Assembly: GCF_010435965.1 (NCBI RefSeq)
Contig: NZ_JAAGAA010000005.1
Coordinates: 62,001 to 126,000, forward strand
Source of the DNA: Crenobacter caeni
GTDB taxonomy: Bacteria; Pseudomonadota; Gammaproteobacteria; Burkholderiales; Chromobacteriaceae
Length of the DNA stretch: 64,000 nucleotides
Direction of reading: 5' to 3'
A program made the position numbers and the translations under genes. The notes below the pieces were generated by a model. The model was not told where the DNA came from. It saw only the letters and a list, made by a program, of their open reading frames with translations, and did not search any database. Every line of letters starts with the position of its first letter. Within the stretch, counting starts at the first letter, position 1. Shown here piece after piece: positions 36,770-45,815 of the stretch.

Positions 36770-37798
36770 TCAGGGCGCGGCAAACACCTTGCGCCAGCGC
36801 CCGCCATCGAGTTCCTCGAGGCCGAGGCGCGCGTAGAGCGCGGCGTGCGCGCCGCCGTGCGCGCAAAGCTGCACCTCGGGGCAGCCTTGCCGTGCCAGGC
36901 GGGTGAACAGCGCCTGGACAAGCTGGCGGGCGAGGGCGGCCTGGGTGTTGGCGGGCACGAGCGACAGGGTGGTGCCTGCTTCTTGCGCGAGCGCGCGGGC
37001 AAAGCCGACGACGGCGCCTTCGCGCACGGCGACCACCCACGGGGTGCGCACCGTTTGCGCGGCGCGCACCTCGGCTTCCAGCGTGGCCTCGGGCAGGCCC
37101 GAGAGGGCGGCGAGCACCGGCACGTCGTCGACGTGCACGTCGCGCACCCGGGTGCGCGGCCGCGTGCGCTTGCGCGCGGCCTCAGCGCGCGGCGGCTCGA
37201 AGTCGGCGAGCCGGTGCTGCACGCAGAGCGCGGCGTACGCGTCGTTCGCCGCGTACAGCACCTGCCGGTCGGCAAGCTGCGCGGCCGCCCAGTTCGAGGT
37301 GCCGACCTGCTTGCTCTTGGCCAGACGCCGGCCGAACAAAAGCGCGATGGCGGTCTTGGCGCCGACCTCCTGGCTGAAGCCGTAGGCGCGCAGCACCTGG
37401 CCCAGGTCGACGATGCCGCGGGCCGTCAGCTCGAAGCGGCGCGCGAGTTGCGCGAGGTCGCCGCGCAGGCCGAAGCCGACCTTGGCGGGGGACTCGGCCG
37501 CGATCAGCGCGAGTGCGGGCGCGAGCGTGTCCGGGCGGCAGCTCTGGAACAGCCAGGCGTGGTCCCGCGTGCAAAACTGCAACAGGTGCGGGCCGGTCGA
37601 CGCTTCGCCGCGGCTGAAGGTGGGTTTGGATTCGGTGTCGAAGCCGATTTCGGCTTGGGAAGCCAGTGCGCGGTAGGCGGCTTCGGCTTCGGCGGGCGTG
37701 GCCACGACGGTGACCGCCTGCCGCGCGAGCCCCTCGAACAGGGGTAGCTCGGCGATGGCGGTCTTGTCGGGCAGGGTGGTGGGCATCCGTTCGGGCAT
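36770..37798 (-). CDS. RNase D-like 3'-5' exonuclease fused to a GNAT-like domain
   Basis: A 342-residue two-domain protein. Residues about 28-200 form a DEDDy exonuclease fold: Asp54 and Glu56 (Exo I, GFDTES), Asp114 (Exo II, GLRGDLAQL), and Tyr182 with Asp186 (Exo III, YAANDAYA). The NW.AAQLADRQVLYAANDAYA pattern is that of RNase D and WRN-type exonucleases. After a basic linker (RKRTRPRTR), residues about 218-342 resemble a GNAT acetyltransferase, with VAVREGAVVGFARAL and a final YARLGLEEL. Two ATGs (37798, 37786) are possible and neither has a strong ribosome site. The exonuclease call is firm. The GNAT call is from pattern only. Confidence 0.75.
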   Translation of the reverse strand: MPERMPTTLPDKTAIAELPLFEGLARQAVTVVATPAEAEAAYRALASQAEIGFDTESKPTFSRGEASTGPHLLQFCTRDHAWLFQSCRPDTLAPALALIAAESPAKVGFGLRGDLAQLARRFELTARGIVDLGQVLRAYGFSQEVGAKTAIALLFGRRLAKSKQVGTSNWAAAQLADRQVLYAANDAYAALCVQHRLADFEPPRAEAARKRTRPRTRVRDVHVDDVPVLAALSGLPEATLEAEVRAAQTVRTPWVVAVREGAVVGFARALAQEAGTTLSLVPANTQAALARQLVQALFTRLARQGCPEVQLCAHGGAHAALYARLGLEELDGGRWRKVFAAP

Positions 37799-37827
37799 CG
37801 CGCCATTGTACGCGCAATGCGCGCAGC

Positions 37828-39477
37828 TTAGCGGGTGCGGAAGTGGCCGATCGCGGCGTTCAGCTCGCTGGCGAGCTTCGCCATCTCGCCGGCCATCCGG
37901 CTCGAATCCCCGACCGCCTGGCTGTTCTCGTGGCCCATCGCGGCGATCCGCTCGACGTTGCGGGCGGCGTCGTTGCTGGCCGTGCTCTGTTCGCGCATCG
38001 CCGCGGCGATCTGTTGCGTCTTGCCCAGCAACTGGCTGGCGCGCCCCTGCAGGGTGGCCAGCCGCTCGCCGAGCGACTGGCTCAAATCGACGCCCTGCGC
38101 GACGCGGCTGGCCGCCTCCTGCATGCTGCCGACCGCCTTGCCGGTGTCGTCCTGCACGCCGCGGATCTTGTCGCTGATCTCGCCGGTGGCCTGGCTGGTG
38201 CGCTCGGCGAGTTTCCTCACCTCGTCGGCGACCACCGCGAAGCCGCGGCCCTGTTCGCCGGCGCGCGCCGCCTCGATCGCGGCGTTCAGCGCCAGCAGGT
38301 TGGTCTGCTCGGCGATGTCGCGGATCACGCCGACGATGCTGCCGATCTCTTCCGAGCGCTGGTTGAGCTGGTCGATGATGGCTTCGGACTGGCTGATCGT
38401 CCCTGCGATCGCCTGCATCTCGCTGCTCGAGCGCTCGGCGAGACTCAGCCCCTCATCGGCCTCCTGGCGGCTGGTGCGCGCCTCGTCGGCCATCTGTTGG
38501 GCGTGGTCGGCGACGAGGTCGATGCTGACCGTCATCTGCTCGACCGCGGCGGCGGTCGACGAGGACGCGTCGCTTTGCTGGCGGCTGGCGTCGGCGACCC
38601 GCTGCGAGACGCCGGACAGGCTGGATGCGGTGTCTCCCAGCCGCGCCGCGCCTTCGCGGGTCTGCTCGATGAACGCGCGCAACTGGCCAAGCAGGGTCTC
38701 CAGCGCCTCGGTGGTTCGGCTGATTTCGTTATGGCCGTGCGTGCCCAGTTGCAGCGTCAGGTCGTTGTTGCGGGCCGCTTCTGCCAGCTTGGCCTGCAGC
38801 GCGTTCAGCGGCCGGGTGATCGAGCGGGCGAGCAGCCAGGACAGGGTGACGCCGGCGGTGAGTGCGGCGACGACGAAGGCGGCGAGCAGGGTGATCGCGC
38901 GGTGGATGCCGGCCTCGAGCTCAGTCGATGCGGCCGTCGTCTGCGCGCTGACCGTCTCGTCCAGCTTGTCCAGCGTGTCGCGCGCGTCGTAGAGCGCCGG
39001 CTTGAACGGCTGGATCGCGGCGTCGGCCAGGTTGGCGCTGGCGATCTCGCCGCGTTCGATCTGCCCGTACAGCGTGCCCATGCCCTGTTCGTAGCGGGCA
39101 ATGCCGGCGCCGACCCGGTCCAGTTCGGCCGCGAAGGGGGCTGCGGCGGTTTCGCCGCGCACCTTGGCGAGCTGTTCCTTGAAGTGGGCGATGCGCTTGT
39201 CGAGGTCCTGCTTGTTGGTCTGGATGTTCTGCTCGCTACCGGCGGGGTTGCCGATGCTGATGAAGATGTCTTTCTCGTCCTGGCGCACCGAGCGCAGGGT
39301 GAGCTGCAATTCGGCCAGCGAGTGGCGCAGCGCGATGTCTTCGTGGATCAGGCGGGTCGCCTCTTCGTCCAGCGTGGTAAGCGAGCGCCAGCCGACGGCG
39401 CCGACGAGGGCACAGGCGGTGAGCAGCAAGGTGGCAAGCAGCGTGATCCGCCGCGAGATGGTCAGACGGTCGAACAT
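37828..39477 (-). CDS. Methyl-accepting chemotaxis protein
   Basis: A 549-residue chemoreceptor. One membrane helix (about 12-32) precedes a four-helix-bundle periplasmic sensor (about 33-190), and a second helix (about 192-216) leads to a HAMP segment ([13 protein letters not shown]). The cytoplasmic signalling domain has the hairpin tip [40 protein letters not shown]. The C-terminus has no CheR-docking pentapeptide. The start at 39477 (MFDRLT) has GGGGAAG just upstream; a frame extension to 39501 was rejected. The ligand is unknown. The gene is single and not in a chemotaxis operon. Confidence 0.93.
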   Translation of the reverse strand: MFDRLTISRRITLLATLLLTACALVGAVGWRSLTTLDEEATRLIHEDIALRHSLAELQLTLRSVRQDEKDIFISIGNPAGSEQNIQTNKQDLDKRIAHFKEQLAKVRGETAAAPFAAELDRVGAGIARYEQGMGTLYGQIERGEIASANLADAAIQPFKPALYDARDTLDKLDETVSAQTTAASTELEAGIHRAITLLAAFVVAALTAGVTLSWLLARSITRPLNALQAKLAEAARNNDLTLQLGTHGHNEISRTTEALETLLGQLRAFIEQTREGAARLGDTASSLSGVSQRVADASRQQSDASSSTAAAVEQMTVSIDLVADHAQQMADEARTSRQEADEGLSLAERSSSEMQAIAGTISQSEAIIDQLNQRSEEIGSIVGVIRDIAEQTNLLALNAAIEAARAGEQGRGFAVVADEVRKLAERTSQATGEISDKIRGVQDDTGKAVGSMQEAASRVAQGVDLSQSLGERLATLQGRASQLLGKTQQIAAAMREQSTASNDAARNVERIAAMGHENSQAVGDSSRMAGEMAKLASELNAAIGHFRTR

Positions 39478-39581
39478 GAACTTCCCCTGGATGCAGGCCA
39501 CTTACGTTAGCCATTTTATGGTCCGGGGATTGTATCGATGGTTCCGCCCGTCTGTAGCGAGGGTTTGCCCAAAATGGGTGA

Positions 39582-39603
39582 GGCCGCCGCGGGCGCGGCG
39601 GCC
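39582..39603 (-). terminator. Strong GC hairpin after tyrS
   Basis: GGCCGCCGC and GCGGCGGCC form a nine-base stem with a four-base loop, just past the tyrS stop on the minus strand. A second small hairpin (CCCA/TGGG) follows. There is no T-run, so termination is only probable. Confidence 0.4.
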
Positions 39604-39610
39604 GGCGGGT

Positions 39611-40885
39611 TTAGTGCCAGCGCACCAGGCTGTACAGCTTCTTGCCGCGCTTGATCAGCGTGTACTGGCCGAACAGGCGCTCGGCGTCGGTCACGGTCTG
39701 TTCGATCGCACCGGCCTTCACGCCGTTGACGCTGACCGCGCCGCTCTGGATGAAGGTGCGCGCCTCGCTCTTGCTCTTGGCAAGAGAGCCTGCCACCAGC
39801 ACCTCGATCAGGCTGTCCTGGCCCTTGGCTATGGTCACCGACGGCATGCCGTCCTGCGCCAGCTGCGCGAAGTCCGCCTCGGTCAGGCTGTCCAGGTTTT
39901 CGCTGAACAGCGACTGGCTGATGCGTTGCGCCGCGACCACCGCGTCCTGCCCGTGCACCAGCGCGGTCACCTGCTCGGCGAGGATGCGCTGCGCCTCGGG
40001 CTTGCCCGCGCGCGCCTTGTCCTCGGCCTCGATCGCGTCGATCTCGGCGACCGACAGGAAGGTGAAGTAGCGCAGGAACTTGTAGACGTCGGCATCCGCC
40101 GTATTCAGCCAGAACTGGTAGAACGCGTACGGCGAGGTCTTCTTCGGGTCCAGCCACACCGCGCCGCCCTCGGTCTTGCCGAACTTGGTGCCGTCGCTCT
40201 TGGTGACCAGCGGCAGGGTCAGGCCGAACACCTGCTGCTGGTTCATGCGGCGGGTCAGGTCGATGCCGGCGGTGATGTTGCCCCACTGGTCGGAGCCGCC
40301 GATCTGCAAGCGGCAGCCGTGCTGACGGTTCAGTTCGACGAAGTCGTAGCCCTGCAGCAGGCTGTAGGTGAACTCGGTGAACGAGATGCCCACGTCGTCA
40401 CGGTTGATGCGCTGCTGCACCGACTCCTTCTTGATCATCGCGTTGACCGAGAAGTGCTTGCCGATGTCGCGCAGGAAGTCGAGCACGTTCATCTGGCCGA
40501 ACCAGTCGTGGTTGTTGGCCATGATGGCGGCCGCTTCGCCGTCGAAGCTCAGGAAAGGCTCGACCTGCTTCCTGATCTTGCCGACCCAGTCGGCGACGAT
40601 GTCGGGCGTGTTGAGCTTGCGCTCGTTGGCCTTGAAGCTCGGGTCGCCGATCATGCCGGTGGCCCCGCCGACCAGCGCGATCGGCTGGTGGCCGGCCATC
40701 TGGAAGCGCTTGAGCACCAGCACCGGCACCAGGTGACCGAGATGCAGGCTGTCGGCGGTCGGGTCAAAACCGCAATACAGGGTGACCTGGCCTTGCGCAA
40801 GCATGTCTTCGATGGCGGCGGCGTCGGTGACCTGTGCGATCAGGCCCCGGGCCTGCATGTCCTGGATCAGGGAGGTGGGTTGCAT
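39611..40885 (-). CDS. tyrS: Tyrosyl-tRNA synthetase
   Basis: A 424-residue class I aminoacyl-tRNA synthetase charging tRNA-Tyr. The HIGH-like motif is HLGHLVP after FDPTADSL. The KMSKS-equivalent is KFGKTEGG, as in the E. coli-type TyrRS. The C-terminal S4 RNA-binding domain contains [18 protein letters not shown]. The start at 40885 has GGAGAG upstream; a long open extension to 40996 was rejected because the family N-terminus begins at MQPTSLI. It is divergent from the cytochrome b gene. Confidence 0.95.
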   Translation of the reverse strand: MQPTSLIQDMQARGLIAQVTDAAAIEDMLAQGQVTLYCGFDPTADSLHLGHLVPVLVLKRFQMAGHQPIALVGGATGMIGDPSFKANERKLNTPDIVADWVGKIRKQVEPFLSFDGEAAAIMANNHDWFGQMNVLDFLRDIGKHFSVNAMIKKESVQQRINRDDVGISFTEFTYSLLQGYDFVELNRQHGCRLQIGGSDQWGNITAGIDLTRRMNQQQVFGLTLPLVTKSDGTKFGKTEGGAVWLDPKKTSPYAFYQFWLNTADADVYKFLRYFTFLSVAEIDAIEAEDKARAGKPEAQRILAEQVTALVHGQDAVVAAQRISQSLFSENLDSLTEADFAQLAQDGMPSVTIAKGQDSLIEVLVAGSLAKSKSEARTFIQSGAVSVNGVKAGAIEQTVTDAERLFGQYTLIKRGKKLYSLVRWH

Positions 40886-41040
40886 GGGCTCTCCAAATAG
40901 TGCAAAAAGCGCGCGGGCGCCGCTGACGGAGCCCGCTTCAAAAAGATTGACAATTCTACCCGAAAGCAAGCGCCGCGCCGAGGCTGGCGGAACCATTATT
41001 CAAGTAGAATAGCGAGTGTCCGATTCGATAGGAGAGCAAG

Positions 41041-41700
41041 ATGAAGCATCAGGTCAAGGTGTGGGATGTGCCGACCCGCCTGTTCCACTGGACGCTGGCC
41101 GCCAGCTTCGCCTTCATGTGGTGGAGCGCCGAGCAGGGCGGCGACTGGATGGCGTGGCATTTGAGGGGCGGCGTGCTGATCGCGGTGTTGCTGGTGTTCC
41201 GCCTGGTCTGGGGCGTGCTCGGCAGCCAGACCGCGCGCTTTGCCGACTTCCTGAAGGGGCCGGCCGCGATCCTAGGCTACGTGCGCGGTGAATTGACCGA
41301 GCGCGAGCAGCCCGGCCACAACCCGCTGGGCGGCTGGATGGTGTTCGTCATGCTTGCCGCCTTGTCAGCGCAGGTGGTGACCGGGCTCTTCTCTGCCGAC
41401 GTCAACGCCTACATCTACGACGGCCCGCTCGCCGCAGCGGTCAGCAGCGAAATGGCCGAACAGATGAACGGCTGGCATCGGCTGAACTTCAACCTGGTGC
41501 TCGCGCTGGTCGGCCTGCACCTGGCGGCGATCGTGTTCTACCGCGTGGTGAAAAGGCAGAACCTGGTCAAGCCCATGCTCACCGGTTACAAGAGCATCGA
41601 AGGCGAGGCGCCCAGCCTCTACTTCGCGCCGGCCATCATCGCGCTGGTGACGCTGGTGGTCGCCGCCGGCGCGGTGTACTTCGTGCTGACGCGCTTCTGA
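41041..41700 (+). CDS. Cytochrome b561-like (cytochrome b/b6 domain) membrane protein
   Basis: A 219-residue di-haem membrane cytochrome with four to five helices. Candidate haem ligands are His in RLFHWTLAASF, His in WHLRGGVL, and the histidines in GWHRLNFN and LVGLHLAAIVFYRVVK. The N-terminal VWDVPTRLFHW is typical of the Ni-Fe hydrogenase/b561 type found next to cytochrome c' genes. It could pass electrons from quinol to the two cytochromes c' encoded 0.5-1.5 kb away. A ribosome site (GGAGAG) is well placed, and the gene ends before a clear terminator. Confidence 0.85.
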   Translation: MKHQVKVWDVPTRLFHWTLAASFAFMWWSAEQGGDWMAWHLRGGVLIAVLLVFRLVWGVLGSQTARFADFLKGPAAILGYVRGELTEREQPGHNPLGGWMVFVMLAALSAQVVTGLFSADVNAYIYDGPLAAAVSSEMAEQMNGWHRLNFNLVLALVGLHLAAIVFYRVVKRQNLVKPMLTGYKSIEGEAPSLYFAPAIIALVTLVVAAGAVYFVLTRF

Positions 41701-41719
41701 AACAGCTAGTCACCGATGC

Positions 41720-41743
41720 GCCGGGCCAAGCCCGGCTTTTTTT
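41720..41743 (+). terminator. Intrinsic terminator after cytochrome b
   Basis: A perfect seven-base stem (GCCGGGC/GCCCGGC, 41720-41726 and 41730-41736) with a CAA loop is followed by seven T. It lies 20 bases past the cytochrome b stop. Confidence 0.92.
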
Positions 41744-41759
41744 GCGCGCGAGAACAAGG

Positions 41760-42224
41760 TCAGGCCGGCGGAGCGCTGTCGCGGCGTTCAATGATGGTAA
41801 GCGCGGCCGCTTCGTCGGGGACGGTGTCGAAGTCGGAGACGAAATCGGAGCTGACCGCGCGCGGCCGACCGCGTACGGTATCCACGCAGACGAACAGGCT
41901 CTCGCCGCGGGCGACGGCCTTGCCGGTCTTCACGCATTCGATCAGGTACTGGCGGCGCGACTGGCTACCCTCGAAGCCGACGATCCAGGTGTGTAAACGG
42001 AGCGCCTGGCCGGCGAATGCCGGGCGCAGGTATTCGATGTGCTGGCTGCGCACGACCCACGAGTGGTCGCACTCGAGGTAGCGGGCGACGCCCCAGCCCC
42101 GGTGTGTCGAGTGTGCGAGCGCAGTGTCCTGCATCCAGCGCAGGTACTCGACGTTGTTGGCGTGGCCGTTGAAGTCGATCGCCGTCTCGGGGACGGCGAA
42201 CGTGCGCGTGTAGACGTCACGCAT
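41760..42224 (-). CDS. Acyl-CoA thioesterase-like hotdog-fold protein
   Basis: A 154-residue single hotdog-fold protein of the YbgC/FadM 4-hydroxybenzoyl-CoA thioesterase type. The typical catalytic segment is DFNGHANNVEYLRWMQDTA, where the aspartate and the NGHANN pattern match the family. VRSQHIEYLRPAFAGQ follows in the mid region. The substrate is unknown. It lies 30 bases downstream of the first cytochrome c' gene on the same strand. Confidence 0.85.
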   Translation of the reverse strand: MRDVYTRTFAVPETAIDFNGHANNVEYLRWMQDTALAHSTHRGWGVARYLECDHSWVVRSQHIEYLRPAFAGQALRLHTWIVGFEGSQSRRQYLIECVKTGKAVARGESLFVCVDTVRGRPRAVSSDFVSDFDTVPDEAAALTIIERRDSAPPA

Positions 42225-42254
42225 CGGCCACGACCGCGCTGGCGGGCGCCGGGG

Positions 42255-42683
42255 TCACAGTGGCGGGCCGCGGAAAACGTCGTGGCAGCTTTTGCAGCTT
42301 TGCCCGACCTGGCCGTAGCTTGCGCGGATGGCAGCCAAGTCGCCTGCCTGCGCGGCCTTGTTCAGCGCGTCGACGGCAACGATGAACTGCTTTTTCTCGG
42401 CGTCGAACCTGGCCGGCTGGCTCCAGATTTCGGCCTTGGCGCGGCTGTTCGCCTGGCTGCCGGCGGCAAAGCGTGCGAACGGCGCCGGCGCGGCGGCCTT
42501 GAGGCTGGCGGCGAGGCGGGCGAACTCGTCCTTGCGGTACGGTGCGCGGTCGCGCACGACGACGCCCATCGGCTCGAAGCTGCGCAGGATGGCCTTGAAG
42601 TCCTTGACGCGGGCTTCGGCGGTGGGGTTGGCGTGGACGGTGCCGGCAAGGGCGAGGGTGGCAAGCAGCAGGGTCTTGTACAT
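42255..42683 (-). CDS. Cytochrome c' family protein
   Basis: A 142-residue periplasmic cytochrome c'. The signal peptide is YKTLLLATLALAGTVHA, followed by a four-helix bundle. The C-terminal haem-binding motif is CKSCH at 130-134, followed by DVFR. The sixth-ligand side starts with the KDFKAILRSFEPMG helix. These five-coordinate haem proteins bind NO and may protect against it. It is a diverged tandem copy of the gene at 42842, with 158 bases between them. Confidence 0.88.
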   Translation of the reverse strand: MYKTLLLATLALAGTVHANPTAEARVKDFKAILRSFEPMGVVVRDRAPYRKDEFARLAASLKAAAPAPFARFAAGSQANSRAKAEIWSQPARFDAEKKQFIVAVDALNKAAQAGDLAAIRASYGQVGQSCKSCHDVFRGPPL

Positions 42684-42841
42684 CGTTGGTGTCACTTGGG
42701 GAGAAAACGGGCGCCTCCCGCAGGGGAGGCGCGATGGCACTGAAGAGGCTAAGAGTCGCTGACAAAATTACACGGGCAACCAGTAAGTTGCTGATCCGCC
42801 AAATTCTCGACAGCTAGAAATATAGGTTGTGTTAGCCGGTC

Positions 42842-43279
42842 TTAGTCCGGCTTGCGGAAGGCGTCGTGGCAGGACTTGCAGGTCTGGCCGACCTTGCCGA
42901 AGGCGGGCTTGATCGCGGCGAGATCCCCGGTCGCGGCCACCTTGGCAAGCGCTGCGGTCGCTGCTTCGTGCTTGCTGATTTCCTGCTTCCATTCGGCGCT
43001 CTTGCTCCAGATTTCGGCCTTGGCACCGGTCTTGCCCTTGTCGGTGCCCGGCGTGAAGTACTGCCACGGCTGCTTGGAGATCACCTCGAGGTGGGCGGCG
43101 AGCTTGGCGAATTCGGCCTTGTCGTACGGGGTCTTGCCCTTGACCATGTCGCCCATCGGGCCGAAGGTCTTCTTGTAGTCCTTGAAGACGTCCTGGCGCT
43201 GGGTGATCGGGTCGGCGGCAAGCGCGCTGCCGCAGGCGGCGGCGATGGCGGCGGCGAGGACAATACGGGTCAGTTTCAT
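42842..43279 (-). CDS. Cytochrome c' family protein
   Basis: A 145-residue periplasmic cytochrome c'. The signal peptide ends near GSALA, and a four-helix bundle contains QDVFKDYKKTFGPMGDMVKG. The haem motif CKSCH is at 134-138, followed by DAFRK. Shared features with the downstream copy (PMG turn, EIWS near residue 90, GDLAAIK/R before the haem helix) indicate a tandem duplication. NO binding and electron transfer from a membrane cytochrome b are inferred from the family. Confidence 0.9.
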   Translation of the reverse strand: MKLTRIVLAAAIAAACGSALAADPITQRQDVFKDYKKTFGPMGDMVKGKTPYDKAEFAKLAAHLEVISKQPWQYFTPGTDKGKTGAKAEIWSKSAEWKQEISKHEAATAALAKVAATGDLAAIKPAFGKVGQTCKSCHDAFRKPD

Positions 43280-43350
43280 GACGAAGACTCCTTATGGTTT
43301 AACTGCTGCGGACATTAGCATATCACGAGCCTGCCCAAAGCCCTGTCCGC

Positions 43351-43369
43351 GGCGCGGACTTGCCGCGCC
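43351..43369 (-). terminator. Hairpin between trpC and cytochrome c' genes
   Basis: GGCGCGG and CCGCGCC form a perfect seven-base stem with a five-base loop, 18 bases past the trpC stop. No T-run follows on the minus strand, so it is only a possible terminator. Confidence 0.4.
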
Positions 43370-43386
43370 AAGGGTGTTAAGGAGTA

Positions 43387-44190
43387 TTAAGCCGCGTTCG
43401 TGCCAAAGAGCCGCGAGAGCGCCGCGCCGGGGTCGGCCTCGCGCATGAAGGCTTCGCCGACCAGGAAGGTGTGCACGCCTGCGCCGCGCATGCGTGCGAC
43501 GTCGCTGCCTGTCGCGATGCCGCTCTCGGTCACGCAGACGCGGTCCTTGCCGATCGCCGGCAGCAGCGACAGCGTGGTGTCGAGGCTCACCTCGAAGCTG
43601 CGCAGGTTGCGGTTGTTGACGCCGATCAGCGGCGTCTTCAGCGTCAGCGCGGCGTCGAGTTCCTCTGCGTTGTGCACCTCGACCAGTACGGCCAGGCCCA
43701 GTTCGGTAGCCAGCGCCTCCATTTCGCGCATCTGGCTTGCCGGCAGCGCGGCCGCGATCAGCAGGATGGCGTCGGCGCCCATCGCCGCAGCCTCGACCAC
43801 CTGGTAGTCGCCGATCAGGAAGTCCTTGCGCAGCACCGGCAGCGCGCAAGCGGCGCGGGCGGCTTTCAGGTATTCGGCGTCGCCCTGGAAGTAGTCGGTG
43901 TCGGTGAGCACCGACAGGCAGGCTGCGCCGGCCGCCTGGTACTGGCGGGCGATCGCAGCCGGGTCGAATTCGGCGCGGATCACCCCCTTGCTCGGGCTCG
44001 CCTTCTTCACCTCGGCGATCACCGCGGGCAGGCCCTCGGCGTGTTTGGCGCGGATCGCGCCGACGAAATCGCGCTTGTCGGCGCGGCGCGCCTCGGCGTG
44101 TTCGCGCAGCAGGGCCAGCGGCGCACGCTGCTGGTCACGGGCGACTTCTTCGGCCTTGGTCGCGAGGATTTTCGCCAGGATGTCGGACAT
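43387..44190 (-). CDS. trpC: Indole-3-glycerol-phosphate synthase
   Basis: A 267-residue (beta/alpha)8 enzyme closing the indole ring in tryptophan synthesis. Recognisable motifs are [16 protein letters not shown] (catalytic Lys), [52 protein letters not shown] and VTESGIATG, in family order. The start has GGAGAAACC just upstream. It follows yheT by 23 bases. No trpD, trpG or trpE is in the window, so trpC is separated from the classical trp cluster here. Confidence 0.95.
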   Translation of the reverse strand: MSDILAKILATKAEEVARDQQRAPLALLREHAEARRADKRDFVGAIRAKHAEGLPAVIAEVKKASPSKGVIRAEFDPAAIARQYQAAGAACLSVLTDTDYFQGDAEYLKAARAACALPVLRKDFLIGDYQVVEAAAMGADAILLIAAALPASQMREMEALATELGLAVLVEVHNAEELDAALTLKTPLIGVNNRNLRSFEVSLDTTLSLLPAIGKDRVCVTESGIATGSDVARMRGAGVHTFLVGEAFMREADPGAALSRLFGTNAA

Positions 44191-44213
44191 GGTTTCTCCT
44201 GAGTCGGTCGTTT

Positions 44214-45173
44214 TTATAGGTGTTGGCGGAAAAATGCGGTCAGCCGTCGCGGCAGCCACTCCAGCCGCCCGGGGAAGGGACCGTCTGCGAAGCCGACGTG
44301 ACCGCCGTGTTCGGGCTGCTCGAGCGTCACGCAGGCGGCGACCTCGGCGGCGTCCGGCAAGGCGGAGGCCGGCAGGAAGGGGTCGTTGCGCGCGTTGAGC
44401 ACCAGCGTCGGGCGGCGGATCGCGCCGAGCAGGGGTTTGCTGCTGGCGCCTAGCCAGTACGCGCGCGCGTCGGGGTAGCCCGCCAAGGGCGCGGTGACTA
44501 GGTCGTCGAATTCGGCGAAGGTGTGCGTGCGTGCCAGCCGCCCGCCGTCGAACAGCGCCGGGTGGCGTTCGAGCTGGGCGTGTGCCTTGGGCTTGAGCGT
44601 CTTCAGGAACATGCGCGTATAGATGCGCCGGCCAAGGCCGCGGTCGAGACGGGTGCTGGCGGCGGTCAAATCGAGCGGCACCGACACCGCGGCGGCGGCC
44701 ATTGGCAGCGCCGCCTCGCCCGTCTCGCCCAGGTACTTGAGCAGCATGTTGCCGCCGAGTGAGACGCCGGCGGCGAACACCGGCGCACCGCTCTCGGCGG
44801 CGAAGCGTGCGAGGATCCACGCGACCTCGGCCGAGTCGCCGGCGTGGTAGGCGCGGGGCAGGGTGTTGTCGACGCCGCCGCAGCCGCGAAAGTGCGGCAC
44901 CGCGCCGCGCCAGCCCAGTTGCTCGACTTCGAGCATCAGCGCACGCGCGTAGTGGCTGTCGCTGCTGCCCTCCAGGCCGTGAAAGAGCACCAGCAGCGGC
45001 GCGGCCGTATCGTCGCCGACGCGGTCGACGGCGATCTGCCCCTTATCCGGCGTGTCCCACAACTCGCGGCGGTACGCCGGGCGCGCCGGGCGCAGAAAAA
45101 GCGCAGGCCAGATGGTCTGCGCGTGTCCGCCCCTGAGCCAGCGCGGGGCCTGATAGGGCGGGGCGGGTGTCAT
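44214..45173 (-). CDS. yheT: YheT-type alpha/beta hydrolase
   Basis: A 319-residue alpha/beta hydrolase of the YheT/Eht1/ABHD1-3 type. The signature N-terminus is [16 protein letters not shown]. The oxyanion segment is [17 protein letters not shown], the nucleophile elbow is [17 protein letters not shown], and the acid/His parts are [10 protein letters not shown] and EHGGHVGF. It may act as an esterase or hydrolase on acyl chains. Its ATG overlaps the yjgA stop (ATGA). Confidence 0.9.
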   Translation of the reverse strand: MTPAPPYQAPRWLRGGHAQTIWPALFLRPARPAYRRELWDTPDKGQIAVDRVGDDTAAPLLVLFHGLEGSSDSHYARALMLEVEQLGWRGAVPHFRGCGGVDNTLPRAYHAGDSAEVAWILARFAAESGAPVFAAGVSLGGNMLLKYLGETGEAALPMAAAAVSVPLDLTAASTRLDRGLGRRIYTRMFLKTLKPKAHAQLERHPALFDGGRLARTHTFAEFDDLVTAPLAGYPDARAYWLGASSKPLLGAIRRPTLVLNARNDPFLPASALPDAAEVAACVTLEQPEHGGHVGFADGPFPGRLEWLPRRLTAFFRQHL

Positions 45174-45727
45174 GCCTCGTCGCTGTCGTCCTGCTGCGCG
45201 TCGCGCGCGGCGGTGGTGCCCGGCTCGGGCAGGAAAGTCTTCAGCGTCTGGAACAGCTGGCGGTACGCCTTGGGCGGCTTCTGCTCGGCCAGTTCCTTGC
45301 GGGCGTTGCGGATCATGGTGCGCAACTGCTGCACGTCGGCGTCGGGGTGTTCGGCGACGAAGGCGCCCAGCGTCTTGTCGTCGGCCATCAGCTTGTCGCG
45401 CCAGCGTTCGAGCTGGTGCAGCCACGCGTTGTGCTCGGCCGAGTCGCCGCGCATGATCGCCAGTTGCTGGCGGATCGGCTCGGGGTCGATGCTGCGCATC
45501 AGCTTGCCGATGTACTGCTCCTGGCGCTTCTTGGCGCCGAAGGACGGGATGCGCTGGTGTTCGAGCACCGCGGTCAGCAGTTGCTCGGGCAGGTCGAATT
45601 TCTTCAGCTTGTCGCGCGGCAGTTCGGTCAGCGCGCGGCCGAGTTCCTGCAGCGCGTCCATCTGGCGCTTGAGCTCGGATTTGCTGGGGATGCCTTCTGC
45701 TGCACTATCGTGTTGAGGGTAGGTCAT
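45170..45727 (-). CDS. yjgA: YjgA family ribosome-associated protein (DUF615)
   Basis: A 185-residue highly charged, mostly helical protein. It contains the YjgA core SKSELKRQMDALQELGRAL, LPEQLLTAVLEHQRI and GAKKRQEQYIGKLMRSID, with an acidic C-terminus. In E. coli, YjgA associates with 50S assembly intermediates. The start at 45727 gives the usual length; the frame extends to 45814, into the region upstream of pmbA. It is divergent from pmbA, and pmbA's ribosome site is close by. pmbA/yjgA adjacency is common in proteobacteria. Confidence 0.9.
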   Translation of the reverse strand: MTYPQHDSAAEGIPSKSELKRQMDALQELGRALTELPRDKLKKFDLPEQLLTAVLEHQRIPSFGAKKRQEQYIGKLMRSIDPEPIRQQLAIMRGDSAEHNAWLHQLERWRDKLMADDKTLGAFVAEHPDADVQQLRTMIRNARKELAEQKPPKAYRQLFQTLKTFLPEPGTTAARDAQQDDSDEA

Positions 45728-45815
45728 GCTTGTCGGTTGATTCCATTCAAGGCTGGTATGATACCCGAAATTGACGGCGCCCAAGCCGGACGCCGGCTCC
45801 ATTGCAAAGGACACT

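Noticed and set aside
37843-39510. 555-codon plus-strand open frame opposite the chemoreceptor
   Set aside because: Mirror of the chemoreceptor; composition is typical of a shadow frame.
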